Notes: a model not told the origin generated them from the sequence alone. Counted from the first letter of the stretch, positions 34,912 to 44,340 are shown. The stretch: 64,000 nucleotides of DNA from Bacillus thuringiensis (GCF_014932895.1 NZ_JACYOF010000009.1:103578-167577), one strand, 5' to 3'. Numbers and translations are program-made.

Positions 34912-36045
34912 ATGAAAAAATATAAAAAAGCGTTATTAGTTGCTCCACTTGCCTGTGTATTAAGTACCAGCTTTTTCACTTTACCAAATGGAGCCCAAGC
35001 AGCGGAAACAAAGCAACAAGCATATATTGATACATATCAGCAAGGTACTGTTGCTACTAAAGAAAACGTAGCAAAAACTTTAAAAAACAGACTACTTTGG
35101 GGCATCGAAAAATCTCCTGAGTTACGTGCAAAATTCAAATTGGCAGATGATGAAAGGTTCCAAAGGGAACAGGGGGGAACATCATTTACGGATCCAAGTG
35201 GTAAGACTACAAGATATCCTGCAGTCAATTATGGTTTAGACTCACAAATAGGTAAACTTGAAACTGTATTTTCTGGTACATCTGCTTCAATTAATCCAAC
35301 TGCAATTACTTTAGAAAATGACGGAGTGGTTAATGTAGTAACTTATAATAATACTTCACCATTAACTCAATCACTTGCTACACCAGAAGTAACAAAAACA
35401 TATTCAAGAACTTTTAATCTCACAAGTAAATTTGGAATGAAATTAGGATTTGAGGCTTCAACAAAAATTCAAGTTGGTTTACCTGGATTAGTAAATGGTG
35501 AAATTGCAACTAAAGCAAGTAGTGAATATTCAATGGGAATGGATATTGGACACAGTACAACTCAAACTGAAACATTAACATTTAAATCACAAACAATCCA
35601 AGCTGCAGCCAATGGAACGACAGATTACTTTTACAGAGTTAAAAAAGCGAAATTTTCTGGAACATTTAACGCTGATGCGTATTTATCGGGTGTAACATTG
35701 AAACTTCCTATAGTGAAGATTGCTACGACAACTAACAATGTAGATGGAAACAAAGTAGTTCATACTGAAGAAGCTACTTTAACTGCAGAAGATTTATATA
35801 CCCTTTATAAAGTAACTAATAGTATTCCGCTACCTCCTTATATGAAATTTGATGATCAAAGTAAAAAGGTAGTAATAAATACAGAATTTAGCTACGAAGG
35901 AGAGGGAGGCTTCTATACACAAGCACAAGCGAAATTTACACCAAATACAAACACGCAAGGTAATACTATGCCAGGAAGCTTCAATCCATCACAAACAATG
36001 AAATATGAAGACTACGTAAAAGCGATACAAAATAAAACTCTTTAA
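34912..36045 (+). CDS. ETX/MTX2-family pore-forming toxin
   Basis: A 377-residue protein with GAGGAGAGAG before the ATG. Signal peptide about residues 1-30 (PNGAQAAE). N-terminal region (YIDTYQQGTVATKENVAKTL). A Ser/Thr-rich amphipathic core (SRTFNLTSKFGMKLGFEAST, YSMGMDIGHSTTQTETLTFK), as in the transmembrane and neighbouring strands of epsilon-toxin/Mtx2 proteins, and an extended beta C-terminus. Family members form heptameric beta-barrel pores and several are insecticidal. Leader C lies 730 bp upstream behind a relic gene, so PlcR control of this gene is uncertain. Terminator at 36127. Confidence 0.8.
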   Translation: MKKYKKALLVAPLACVLSTSFFTLPNGAQAAETKQQAYIDTYQQGTVATKENVAKTLKNRLLWGIEKSPELRAKFKLADDERFQREQGGTSFTDPSGKTTRYPAVNYGLDSQIGKLETVFSGTSASINPTAITLENDGVVNVVTYNNTSPLTQSLATPEVTKTYSRTFNLTSKFGMKLGFEASTKIQVGLPGLVNGEIATKASSEYSMGMDIGHSTTQTETLTFKSQTIQAAANGTTDYFYRVKKAKFSGTFNADAYLSGVTLKLPIVKIATTTNNVDGNKVVHTEEATLTAEDLYTLYKVTNSIPLPPYMKFDDQSKKVVINTEFSYEGEGGFYTQAQAKFTPNTNTQGNTMPGSFNPSQTMKYEDYVKAIQNKTL

Positions 36046-36126
36046 TAAGAAGCATAGGCAGCAAATCACAAAAAATACGCTAAGCAAACTTCGACATGAA
36101 AATAAGTAATTTTAAAGTGAAATGGT

Positions 36127-36156
36127 GGAACCCCCTCAAAAAATGAGGGGGTTTCC
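36127..36156 (+). terminator. Terminator of the ETX/MTX2 toxin gene
   Basis: GGAACCCCCTC pairs with GAGGGGGTTTCC around a short A-rich loop; almost identical to the hairpin at 5315-5340. Confidence 0.8.
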
Positions 36157-36255
36157 TTGTTACTATTACTTATTTCCATCAAATGATAATGTCTATTCCT
36201 TATTAAATATTCCCCTTGTTATATTTTAAAGGAACATATTTGAGGAGAAAAAAAC

Positions 36256-36500
36256 ATGCGAAAAATCTTTTAGGAAATTTAGTAGTTTTTACAATAATAA
36301 CGAGTATGTATTTTAAACATACTAAAGTCACGAAAAATTTTAAAGAAGAAACTGAAGAAGTAGATTTAATGTCTATCCTGCCATATGAGTATTTAAAAAA
36401 ACTTTTATTATTTAAGAAAAAATTCAATATGTACATAATAAATAGAGATACATATATGGCTTTAAATCATCATCTTTGGAATTCTAGTCTTTATCATTAA
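36256..36500 (+). pseudogene. Frameshifted small secreted-protein gene
   Basis: GAGGAG followed by ATG 36256 gives MRKIF and a stop. One extra T in the TTTT run restores MRKIFLGNLVVFTIITSMYF and continues EEVDLMSILPYEYLKK to the stop at 36500. The restored product has a signal-like start and a short charged domain similar in layout to the DUF3888 gene at 199. A terminator follows at 36512. Confidence 0.5.
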
Positions 36501-36511
36501 ATACTTTGCAA

Positions 36512-36549
36512 ATAAGAGGAGCAAACATATATCGTTTAGCTCCTTTTGT
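36512..36549 (+). terminator. Hairpin terminator
   Basis: AAGAGGAGCAAAC pairs imperfectly with GTTTAGCTCCTTTT; same type as 26161-26195. Confidence 0.55.
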
Positions 36550-36612
36550 TATTATAAAGTCCTTTAGTAAAGCCTATATAATTATAAATAGAACTTGTTG
36601 TTAATCAGCTTC

Positions 36613-36756
36613 CTAATAACCATCTCGTTTTAAAGTACGATAAATGGTGGTTCAATCAACATTTAAAAAATCAGCAATTTCCTGTTTGGTTTTTCCTTGA
36701 TCAAGTAACTTGATTATCAAATCCGTCTTAGACTTGTTAATTTTTGCAACGCTTAT
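36613..36756 (-). pseudogene. Serine-resolvase C-terminal helix-turn-helix relic
   Basis: The minus-strand frame reads VAKINKSKTDLIIKLLDQGK, TKQEIADFLNVD, stop, TTIYRTLKRDGY: the DNA-binding end of a Hin/Tn3-resolvase protein with one nonsense codon and no catalytic domain. Confidence 0.65.
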
Positions 36757-37000
36757 TTTGGTCCTACTTTTTACTCAGAGTAGTAAAATTAATGTTTTTT
36801 CTATCGAAATTTGCTTAGCGTATATTTTCGTTAAAATGTGGTCTGTACCCCTGGCCCAAAATATGCTGAAAGTAGTTTGAAACCTTACAACACTGTCATC
36901 TTTATGTAAGGTTAGTAGATAGTTTATTTATTATTTCGATGTCATAATAAAAGTATAAGAAATAGCCACATAAAAAATAATCGACAGAGGTAACTACACA

Positions 37001-37168
37001 ATGATTTTAAAACTATTATTTATACTTTTTGGAGTAGTCTTAGTATTATGGGGTATACATAGTACGAAAAAATATGAAACATTTCTAGATAAAATCACTG
37101 GAATAGGCCAGTTTTTAGGCGGAATTATATGTATAATTGCTGGGGTTTTATCCTTTATAATTAAATAA
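37001..37168 (+). CDS. Small two-helix membrane protein, 55 aa
   Basis: ATG 37001 preceded by CAGAGGTAACTACACA. The protein has two hydrophobic segments (LKLLFILFGVVLVLWGI and QFLGGIICIIAGVLSFII) joined by a charged loop. Too short for ORF cutoffs and hidden opposite a longer antisense frame. Function unknown. Confidence 0.55.
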   Translation: MILKLLFILFGVVLVLWGIHSTKKYETFLDKITGIGQFLGGIICIIAGVLSFIIK

Positions 37169-37339
37169 TTTATAGGAAGAAACCTATCTGAAGTGGAAAA
37201 ACACTTTTTATAAAGTAATAAAAGCATATGAAGGTACACTAGATTAAACCAGCTCATAGTTGGTTCTTTTTTTGTAGTTCAATCCGTGATTAACTTCTCA
37301 GTAACTATTCACATCCCTCCCAAATAATACAAATTAATT

Positions 37340-37610
37340 CCTTAACGTACAGGGAACCAGTTAAAATGCGCCTAAATTGTGTCGTAACATGCAATTTTCT
37401 TTTTTTGATAAAGAGTCTTTAGGGAATTCTAAGTTTTATAATCCTATTGGAGCTAAAAATTCAATTCTCAGTTATTTTATGCCTAAAGGTGCTAATCCCA
37501 ATGATGATAAAACTTTCACTGATAGAGACATTGCAACGTTAACTTATCTTATATTTACAACATATATCTCCGCTTGGTTGGGGGCTTGAATCATAGGAAA
37601 GGATAACGTT
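37340..37610 (+). mobile_element. Rearranged Tn3-family fragment
   Basis: 37340-37405 repeats the terminus next to the transposase relic at 32977 (ACGTACAGGGAACC, GTGTCGTAACATGCAATTTT). About 130 bp further on, a scrap reading LQHISPLGWG matches the transposase C-terminus. The order is scrambled relative to the relics at 8112 and 32977. To 37963 no gene is seen. Confidence 0.5.
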
Positions 37611-37963
37611 TTTTTATATCTATTTCTATATCTATTGAATTACAACCATTTGCTTAAGAAATTCATTGTTTTTTATCTCTAAATTTATTACGAGATCTTG
37701 CAAGAGTTGTTAGTCTTGTACAATGCATCAGTAAGTATCAAGCAAAAGATTTAGTCGCTTTTTTGTGTGTGGCGCTACCACTCACTACAAATAAATAGTA
37801 TATGATTTTCATGAAAAATATGGTAATATTTTGTCGAGAATTGTTCTATTTTGATATTTTATGGTGGTTTTTTCGTGAATTATGCCTGACGGAAATAAAT
37901 TTATGAATCCATACAGGAGAAAAGTAAAAATTTATCATTTAATCTAATTAAAAGGAGAAGACA

Positions 37964-39193
37964 ATGAATAATTCCATCGACATACAATACTTATGTGACC
38001 TCGTGCATAAAACTTTTAATGTGCCTATTCACATGTTATCTACAGACAAAAAAATCTTATATCATTCGACTTCCGATGGTATTTGTAGTCCTTTTTATTC
38101 TTCTAAAGAAGAACATCTTAGTGGCATTTATCAAGAAAATGATCCCTATAATCTGCCACTCTTCAGAAGTAACAGGTATCTTGAAAATTTCGTCCTAATT
38201 CATATAGCAAATCATGATTATATAAGCGGCACTATTATAATCGGTCCCACTATACTCCAAAAGGGTTCGGATGATATGACCTTAAAACTTCGGAAAGACT
38301 GTATCTCAAGTGATAAAATTCAAGAAAGACTAGCCTATTATCAATGCCTACCTGAGATTAAAAAAACTACTTTAATTGATATGGGTATTTTATTACATTA
38401 CATGATTTTCAATGAGAAGTTAGATGTAGATATTGTTTTAGAAAAAAATAAAGTGTTAGAGGAAGTTCCCTATAAAATTGTGGAACCTGATTTATATATT
38501 TTAAAACGTCAACAAAATAAACCTAAAACTCACAACATGGCAGTAGTACATAATTATTTTTCAGCAATCAAAGAAGGAAATAAAGAGAAGTTGTTGCAAT
38601 ATATGTATGCAGTTTCGCAAGAAGATGTTGAATTAATTTTAACCACGGATCTACTCAGAAACCAAAAAATTCTTGGGATTATTGCGATTACTTTAGCTAC
38701 TCGATATGCGATAGAAGGTAACCTCCCACCAGAAATTGCTTTTTCTCTTAGTATTTTGTATATCCAAACCATGGAACAACTAGATAACGTAGACTCTGTT
38801 AGGCGATTGTCAGGGGATGCTTTACGTACTTTTGCAGACCGTGTGAAAGAATACAATGCACAAAAGTTTTCAAATGCGGTTACTACATGTATGAATTATA
38901 TTAGTAAAAATATTTACGATGGAGTATCTCTTAATGAACTGGCTAATCATGTAGGTATTACCCCTACTTATTTATCTAAATTATTTAAAAAAGAAGTGGG
39001 GATTTCTTTAAGTGAATATATTCAAAGGGAACGAATGGAAGAAGCAAAAAAATTATTAACACTCACTACATATCCATTATCAGATATTTGTACTTGGCTT
39101 AACTTTAATGACCATAGTTATTTTATAAAGGTTTTCAAAAAAGTCACTAACATGACTCCTAGACAGTATCGTGAAAAATATGCCGTAATATAA
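37964..39193 (+). CDS. AraC-family transcriptional regulator
   Basis: A 409-residue protein with AAAAGGAGAAG upstream. The N-terminal roughly 280 residues (IQYLCDLVHKTFNVPIHMLS, HDYISGTIIIGPTIL) resemble the sensor part of the AraC regulators associated with YSIRK-type surface proteins. The C-terminal AraC domain has both helix-turn-helix units: LNELANHVGITPTYLSKLFK and LSDICTWLNFNDHSYFIKVF. No obvious target operon is adjacent. Confidence 0.85.
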   Translation: MNNSIDIQYLCDLVHKTFNVPIHMLSTDKKILYHSTSDGICSPFYSSKEEHLSGIYQENDPYNLPLFRSNRYLENFVLIHIANHDYISGTIIIGPTILQKGSDDMTLKLRKDCISSDKIQERLAYYQCLPEIKKTTLIDMGILLHYMIFNEKLDVDIVLEKNKVLEEVPYKIVEPDLYILKRQQNKPKTHNMAVVHNYFSAIKEGNKEKLLQYMYAVSQEDVELILTTDLLRNQKILGIIAITLATRYAIEGNLPPEIAFSLSILYIQTMEQLDNVDSVRRLSGDALRTFADRVKEYNAQKFSNAVTTCMNYISKNIYDGVSLNELANHVGITPTYLSKLFKKEVGISLSEYIQRERMEEAKKLLTLTTYPLSDICTWLNFNDHSYFIKVFKKVTNMTPRQYREKYAVI

Positions 39194-39319
39194 ACTTGGT
39201 ATTTATTTCTGGTGCAAAAACTTTAATATACGTGTAAGAAATCTCTATAACTTTGGCATACTAATCCTATTAATCTAGAAAAGGAATATGTATTCGAATA
39301 GAGACATTATTAGCCTGAT

Positions 39320-39715
39320 ATTATTTTGTTCACGGAACGATATCAGTTGTCGTTATTATGTGAAAATGGTGGAGAAACGTGGCTTATCCATTTCTCATAT
39401 AACGATTATACGTTGCGTTTATTAGTATGGTTCTAAATTGGACAAACGAATCTGATGTCCCCCAAACCAATGACCCTTGAAAAGTCCAAGAAACATATAT
39501 CAAAGTAAAATGGAAATGAATATACTTATATCGTTGTTTGATCTGAAAGGAAACACAATAGATTTTTTCCTAATATTAGAAGGCTGCAAAGCGCTTTTTC
39601 AAAAAAGCTTTGCAGCCTTTTTATGTTAAAGCCTCGTATTATAACAGTCGATAGGAATCCAGCTTATTATCTTCATGTTAAGGACTGAAGTGGTTGGAAT
39701 GAAACGTATTTCAGA
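39320..39715 (+). pseudogene. IS6/IS240-family transposase relic
   Basis: Fragments in shifting frames spell the IS6-family transposase: RGLSISHITIIR, then ETYIKVKWK, KGNTIDFFL and PRIITVDRNPAYY. Several frameshifts and stops are present, and neither terminal repeat was identified. A second relic of the same family is at 56425-56640. Confidence 0.7.
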
Positions 39716-39772
39716 GGTTTTTTATAACTATATACAGTGTCACTTTACCTATAAGTTAGCCAGAAAACACTT

Positions 39773-39808
39773 ATTCCTTCGAATAATTATCTAATTATTC
39801 GAAGGAAT
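39773..39808. repeat. Perfect 17-bp inverted repeat with 2-nt loop
   Basis: ATTCCTTCGAATAATTA (39773-39789) and its exact complement (39792-39808). Immediately to the right are two related blocks (CATAAATTGGCCGTAAGTTA, CATAAGCTGGCCTTTAGTTT) in direct order. It lies between an IS6 relic and an IS231 end; origin unknown. Confidence 0.75.
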
Positions 39809-39954
39809 TGGAAGCATAAATTGGCCGTAAGTTAATTATTAATCCATAAGCTGGCCTTTAGTTTATGCGAACTTTTATACATATAGAGTAAAGAAAATAA
39901 GGACAATGATACATCACGATAACTTAAAGAAAAGCGGCAGTAGTAGGGGGAACC

Positions 39955-39985
39955 ATACATGTCCATCAACTTAAGATTTTTAAGT
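39955..39985. mobile_element. IS231-type terminal repeat
   Basis: CATGTCCATCAACTTAAG with no mate visible nearby. Confidence 0.5.
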
Positions 39986-40061
39986 AAACTCTAAACAAAA
40001 AAATTCTTTATCTGCAGATAGTTATTTATAAGAACGAATCTTATTTAACTTTTTATTCAGA

Positions 40062-40452
40062 TATGTAATTTTGCATATCCAAATAAAGGGGATGGATGTG
40101 CGGAGTTTGACTAAGTTATATTGAAATAGTTAAATGTTATTCAATATTTTTAACAGATTATAATGGTTATTTTTTTAGTTGGTATATCAAGTTATATCTA
40201 TTATAATGATATTAAATCATATTAAATAATAACTTTAGCCCTATAATATATTTATTAACGTTAATACGTGATAGTTAAATTATTGAATACAATTGACAAA
40301 ATTCGACTATTTACGCGTTTAAAATTTAATGTTTTAATAAAGGTGTAATTAATATAACAACTAAAAAGGGAGAAGATGCCACTAATATCAATTCAGTTCC
40401 GTTGGAAGTAACATTATGCTATTATAATTATCTCAATAATCAATTAATTTAA
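40062..40452 (+). promoter_or_regulatory. PlcR-box leader, copy D (orphan)
   Basis: TATGTAATTTTGCATA (40062-40077) exactly matches the PlcR box pattern. The leader follows, with GTTTTAATAAAGGTGTAATT at 40331-40350. The embedded frame from ATA 40354 is open for 32 codons (ITTKKGEDATNINSVPLEVT and 12 more) but lacks a normal start. No secreted-protein gene follows; the next gene is katA at 40848 with its own promoter. Confidence 0.75.
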
Positions 40453-40750
40453 TTCAGAAACAATCTTTTTTATCTGAAAATTCAAAATTAATAAGAGGAA
40501 TTATATAATAGTATTTAAAAAAATACTCAAGAAGTGGATGGATTACTAGAAAAGTTGAAAACATTCCGGATTGAACCAAGTGTACAAGGCTTGAAAAGGG
40601 ATTTATATAAAGTATGGCTATTACCTTTTTTTATCATTCAGTTGAATTTGTTGCAGAGTATTTTAGAATGATTATGCTATATACACATGAAATATTTATT
40701 GATTGTTTCGGAGACTCTATCCCACAAAAATTAAAAAACATTTTAAATTA
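40453..40750. other. Region between orphan leader D and the katA promoter
   Basis: An open frame without start reads QEVDGLLEKLKTFRIEPSVQ and continues with GLKRDLYKVWLLPFF before a stop at about 40670. It is probably a gene fragment left where leader D's original target stood. Not assigned. Confidence 0.35.
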
Positions 40751-40796
40751 TTGACAAATGACAAAACTAAACACATATTATTTATAATAAATATAA
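40751..40796 (+). promoter_or_regulatory. katA promoter with PerR-box-like operator
   Basis: TTGACA at 40751, a 17-bp spacer and CATATT, then TTATAATAAATATAA at 40782-40796, two mismatches from the PerR consensus TTATAATNATTATAA. PerR repression of katA is established in Bacillus; the site here is inferred. Confidence 0.6.
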
Positions 40797-40847
40797 ATAA
40801 ATAATTATTATAAATAATTTAAATAAAAAAACAGGAGGTTCCCCTTT

Positions 40848-42314
40848 ATGAATCCTATTAATCGCTTAACAACAAACCAAGGCGCTCCAGTTGGAGATAA
40901 CCAAAATTCTCGTACAGCTGGTCGTCGTGGGCCGGTATTGTTAGAAGACTATCATTTAGTAGAAAAACTAGCGCATTTTGATCGTGAACGTATTCCAGAG
41001 CGCGTTGTGCATGCACGTGGTGCAGGTGCTCACGGTGTATTCGTAACGAAGAACAGCATGAAGCAATATACGAAAGCAGCGTTTTTACAAAGTGAAGGAA
41101 CTGAAACACCTGTATTCGTTCGTTTTTCAACGGTTATTCATGGCCAAGGTTCTCCAGAGACAGCGCGTGACCCACGTGGCTTCGCTGTTAAATTCTATAC
41201 ACAAGAAGGGAACTACGATATCGTAGGAAACCATTTGCCAGTTTTCTTCATTCGTGATGCAATTAAATTCCCAGATATGGTGCATTCTTTAAAACCAGCA
41301 CCTGATACAAATGTTCAAACGCCAGATCGTTACTGGGATTTCATGACGTTAACTCCAGAATCTACACATATGATGACATGGGTATTTTCTGATTACGGTA
41401 CACCGGCAAATTATCGTGAAATGGAAGGCTTCGGCGTCCATTCATTTAAATGGATTAATGCAGAAGGTAAAATTGTTTACATTAAATATCACTGGAAACC
41501 ACAGCAAGGTGTACGGAACTTAAGTGCAAAAGAAGTGGAACAAGTACAAGGTAGAGATTTCAATCATGCAACTCGTGACTTATTCGATGCGATCGAAAAA
41601 GGAAAGTATCCAAAATGGGATCTACACGTACAAGTGATGCAATTAGATGAAATGGATTCTTTAGATTTCGATCCATTAGATCCAACAAAAGTATGGCCAG
41701 AAGATTCTTTCCCACTCATTGAAGTAGGGACGATGACACTAAATCGTAACCCACAAAACTTTTTTGCGGAAGTAGAACAAGCGGCGTTTACGCCAAGTGC
41801 AACTGTACCTGGTATTGAACCATCTGAAGATAAACTATTACAGGGGCGTCTATTCTCTTACCCAGATACACAGCGTTACCGCCTTGGTGCAAACTACTTA
41901 CAAATTCCTGTAAACTGTCCATACGCAGCTGTTCGTAATCACCAACGTGATGGTGCGATGCAAACAAATCAAAACCCATCTACAATAAACTACGAACCGA
42001 GCCGTCATACAGAAAATCCGGTTGAAGATCCAACTTACCGTGATTCAACTATGAAAGTAGAAGGCTATGTATCTCGTGAAAAAAATGAGAAACCAAATGA
42101 CTTTAAACAAGCGGGTGAGCGTTACCGTTCATTTTCTAAAGAAGAACAAGATAACTTGATTGCAAACTTAACAAATGACTTAAAAGATGTAAATGAGCGC
42201 ACGAAATTACTAGCTATTTGCAACTTCTTCCGCGCAGACTACGAGTATGGTATGCGCTTATCGAAAGCATTAAATGTTGATATTTCAGCATATGTAGGAA
42301 ATTATACGAATTAA
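40848..42314 (+). CDS. katA: Monofunctional heme catalase
   Basis: A 488-residue small-subunit (clade 3) catalase that decomposes hydrogen peroxide. The catalytic His is in VVHARGAGAHGVF, the Asn in GNHLPVFFIRDA, and the proximal heme Tyr in RLFSYPDTQRYRLG. ACAGGAGG lies 11 bases upstream of the ATG. Codon usage is more GC-rich and highly-expressed-like than its neighbours. The PerR-like promoter suggests peroxide induction. Its presence among transposon debris suggests an extra, mobilised copy of a housekeeping gene. Confidence 0.95.
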   Translation: MNPINRLTTNQGAPVGDNQNSRTAGRRGPVLLEDYHLVEKLAHFDRERIPERVVHARGAGAHGVFVTKNSMKQYTKAAFLQSEGTETPVFVRFSTVIHGQGSPETARDPRGFAVKFYTQEGNYDIVGNHLPVFFIRDAIKFPDMVHSLKPAPDTNVQTPDRYWDFMTLTPESTHMMTWVFSDYGTPANYREMEGFGVHSFKWINAEGKIVYIKYHWKPQQGVRNLSAKEVEQVQGRDFNHATRDLFDAIEKGKYPKWDLHVQVMQLDEMDSLDFDPLDPTKVWPEDSFPLIEVGTMTLNRNPQNFFAEVEQAAFTPSATVPGIEPSEDKLLQGRLFSYPDTQRYRLGANYLQIPVNCPYAAVRNHQRDGAMQTNQNPSTINYEPSRHTENPVEDPTYRDSTMKVEGYVSREKNEKPNDFKQAGERYRSFSKEEQDNLIANLTNDLKDVNERTKLLAICNFFRADYEYGMRLSKALNVDISAYVGNYTN

Positions 42315-42373
42315 TAAATTGCAGTTTATACTCACATCTAATTTGAAATAGGTGTTTACCCATACAATATATG

Positions 42374-42435
42374 AGAAAAGAAGCTGTCTTGAAAATTTGT
42401 TGAAAAACAATTTTTTAGAGCCAGTTTCTTTTTTA
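42374..42435 (+). terminator. Probable katA terminator
   Basis: An imperfect long hairpin (AAAGAAGCTGTCT with AGAGCCAGTTTCTTT) ending in a T-run, 60 bp after the stop. To 42776 nothing else is recognised. Confidence 0.5.
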
Positions 42436-42776
42436 GCTCCCTTTAGCAATAAACAGGAGTATCAACACTTCATTAAAGCATTTTTCATAAAAACCCTAGC
42501 ACGCTAGGAAATGTAGTATGTTCTTGCTCCTGTTTCTTTTAGTAGGTGAAAACTTTTTCCTTCAATCTATATACCCTTTTAACTTGGAAATGGGCACAGT
42601 TAACCCTACTATATAGCTTCTAATATTTCCATCCTTCCTGTTAAAAATTTAAATTGCATAACAATGTAACAATACTTCCATAGATTACTGAAAATTCGGT
42701 TAATATTTCAGCAGAATCTTTAGTTACATTCAGTATTTTTTGAATACAATATTTCACCATTTTAGGAGGAAACAGC

Positions 42777-43571
42777 ATGAAAGACTTAAAATTTCTTCGT
42801 ACAAGTTCCCTTATATTTACAATCAGTGCAATGTTGATAGGGTGTAACACAGCAAAGCAAGAAGCTCCCAAAAAACAATCTACGGAAAAAAATACACAGT
42901 GGTCATATGAAGGGACCACCGGTCCAGAGCACTGGGGAGAATTGAAACCAGAATACAAAATGTGTTTAAATGGGCAAGAACAATCTCCAATAAATATCAA
43001 ATCGGAACAAATAACAATAAAAAATGATCATGATAATCGATTGCAAATAAATTATCAACCAATAGCATTTTCTATTAAAAATAATGGACATAGTATTGAG
43101 GGGAAAGCAAATAGTTCAAATGATTATCTCATGCTTGGGGAAAATCGTTATACATTAAAACAATTCCATTTCCATACACCGAGCGAACACCAATTCGATG
43201 GAAAACATGCAGATATGGAGCTACATCTGGTTCACCAAAATGACCAGGGTCAGTTAGCAGTTATTGGTATTATGATAAATGAAGGACAAAAAAATGAAGT
43301 TTTTACAGAAATGTGGGAAAATCTCCCGAGCAGTAAAAATACAAAAGTGGATGTGCAACATACCATTGATATAAAACAGCTTCTTCCTTCAGAACAAGCG
43401 TCATTCCGTTACATGGGGTCTTTAACAACACCTCCTTGTACAGAAGGTGTTCAGTGGATTGTGATGAAGCAGAAAATAGAAATGTCCAAAGAGCAAATTG
43501 AAGCATTTCATACATTGTTCCAAAAAAATAATCGCCCAGTACAGCCAATTAATGGGCGAGAAGTATTCTAA
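42777..43571 (+). CDS. Alpha-carbonic anhydrase, lipoprotein
   Basis: A 264-residue protein. Lipobox SAMLIGC (Cys23) anchors it outside the membrane. Family motifs: EHWGELKPEYKMC, QSPINI, the zinc ligands in QFHFHTPSEH and ELHLVHQ, and SLTTPPCTEGVQW. It interconverts CO2 and bicarbonate at the cell surface. AGGAGG precedes the start. A long palindrome at 43695 may terminate it. Confidence 0.95.
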   Translation: MKDLKFLRTSSLIFTISAMLIGCNTAKQEAPKKQSTEKNTQWSYEGTTGPEHWGELKPEYKMCLNGQEQSPINIKSEQITIKNDHDNRLQINYQPIAFSIKNNGHSIEGKANSSNDYLMLGENRYTLKQFHFHTPSEHQFDGKHADMELHLVHQNDQGQLAVIGIMINEGQKNEVFTEMWENLPSSKNTKVDVQHTIDIKQLLPSEQASFRYMGSLTTPPCTEGVQWIVMKQKIEMSKEQIEAFHTLFQKNNRPVQPINGREVF

Positions 43572-43694
43572 ATAGGTTCTAATACAAAGCTTCTTAAATG
43601 ATAAACAAAGACCTAAATACATGAGGAAATATCATGCTGTTTTTTCTCTTCATCCTTTGATTTTAACAAATTTCATTTGAAAGTTACAAATATA

Positions 43695-43736
43695 CTTAAT
43701 GTATCATGTCAAAAGTATTTGACATGATACATTAAG
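43695..43736. repeat. Perfect 19-bp inverted repeat, 4-nt loop
   Basis: CTTAATGTATCATGTCAAA (43695-43713) and its complement (43718-43736), followed by ATTTTTT. It lies 60 bp upstream of the XRE gene at 43800. It could be the operator of that regulator or a terminator for the carbonic anhydrase gene. Confidence 0.8.
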
Positions 43737-43799
43737 ATTTTTTATAATCGGTATGTAAAAATCTTTTGACATTTTGATTATAAAAAATGGAGAAGAGAT

Positions 43800-43997
43800 A
43801 TGAAAAATATTATAAGGGATTTGAGAGAGAAAAAGGGATTGTCGCAAGAGCACTTGGCTAATAAATACGGGGTTAGTAGACAAACAATCAATGCAATTGA
43901 AAATAACAAGTACGATCCTACATTAAAATTAGCTTTTAGTCTTTCAGAAGTATTGAATACAACAGTAGATGAACTTTTTTTAAAGAAAGGAGTATAG
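43800..43997 (+). CDS. XRE-family regulator, 65 aa
   Basis: MKNIIRDLREKKGLSQEHLA, then NKYGVSRQTINAIENNKYDP and LAFSLSEVLNTTVDELF: the compact Cro/CI-type helix-turn-helix often paired with a small membrane protein. GGAGAAGAG precedes the ATG; the next gene begins 4 bp after its stop. The palindrome at 43695 is a candidate operator. Confidence 0.9.
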   Translation: MKNIIRDLREKKGLSQEHLANKYGVSRQTINAIENNKYDPTLKLAFSLSEVLNTTVDELFLKKGV

Positions 43998-44001
43998 AAT
44001 T

Positions 44002-44340
44002 ATGAATTATTTAGTATATTTTATGGGGGCTATATTGTGGGCTTATATTAATGGATTTTTTACAAGTGATAAAGAATCGGCTCCTTGGATTAAAGATGAT
44101 GAAAGAGATAAAGGCATTAAACATAAAGCAATTATAGCAAGTTGGTCAGGGATTTTTTTCTTTTGTATAATTGGAATTTTTAATAAAGCATTAGGTCTAG
44201 GTGGTGCTCAAAAATCCCCTTACCTCCCAGAACCGATAGCTACTATTTTACAAGAAAATGTTGAAATACAAGTTTTACTTATTCTTTTGCTGATGTATGG
44301 AATTTTTTATATTTATTATAGAAAGAGAATGAGTGCTTAG
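44002..44340 (+). CDS. Small membrane protein paired with XRE regulator
   Basis: A 112-residue protein with three hydrophobic segments (LVYFMGAILWAYINGFF, IIASWSGIFFFCIIGIF, VLLILLLMYGIFYIYY). A conserved-looking acidic patch (WIKDDERDKGIKHKAI) sits between the first two. The layout matches partner proteins of small XRE regulators in Firmicutes. The coupled arrangement with 43800 suggests a two-gene regulatory unit of unknown signal. Confidence 0.75.
   Translation: MNYLVYFMGAILWAYINGFFTSDKESAPWIKDDERDKGIKHKAIIASWSGIFFFCIIGIFNKALGLGGAQKSPYLPEPIATILQENVEIQVLLILLLMYGIFYIYYRKRMSA

Larger units (their letters stand above)
36060..36855. mobile_element. Tn3-like remnant bounded by GCTAAG-type ends
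   Basis: A left end (AAAAAATACGCTAAGCAAAC, 36070-36090) and an inverted right end (ATCGAAATTTGCTTAGCGTA through to ACCCC, 36807-36853) bound about 0.8 kb. It contains the toxin terminator, a frameshifted small gene and a resolvase relic. If these are one element's ends, the toxin terminator was captured or the end was formed by rearrangement. Confidence 0.5.

Noticed and set aside
36994-37257. 87-codon minus-strand frame
   Set aside because: Shadow of the 55-codon plus-strand membrane gene at 37001, which has a ribosome site and a credible membrane profile.
39583-39622. Strong hairpin GGCTGCAAAGC/GCTTTGCAGCC followed by five T, terminator-like
   Set aside because: It lies inside the IS6-family transposase relic, where these bases encode the conserved KAAKRFFKKAL region; a related hairpin occurs in the other relic at 56478.
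41788-41979. Antisense frames within katA and other large genes
   Set aside because: Shadows of strongly biased coding sequence on the other strand.
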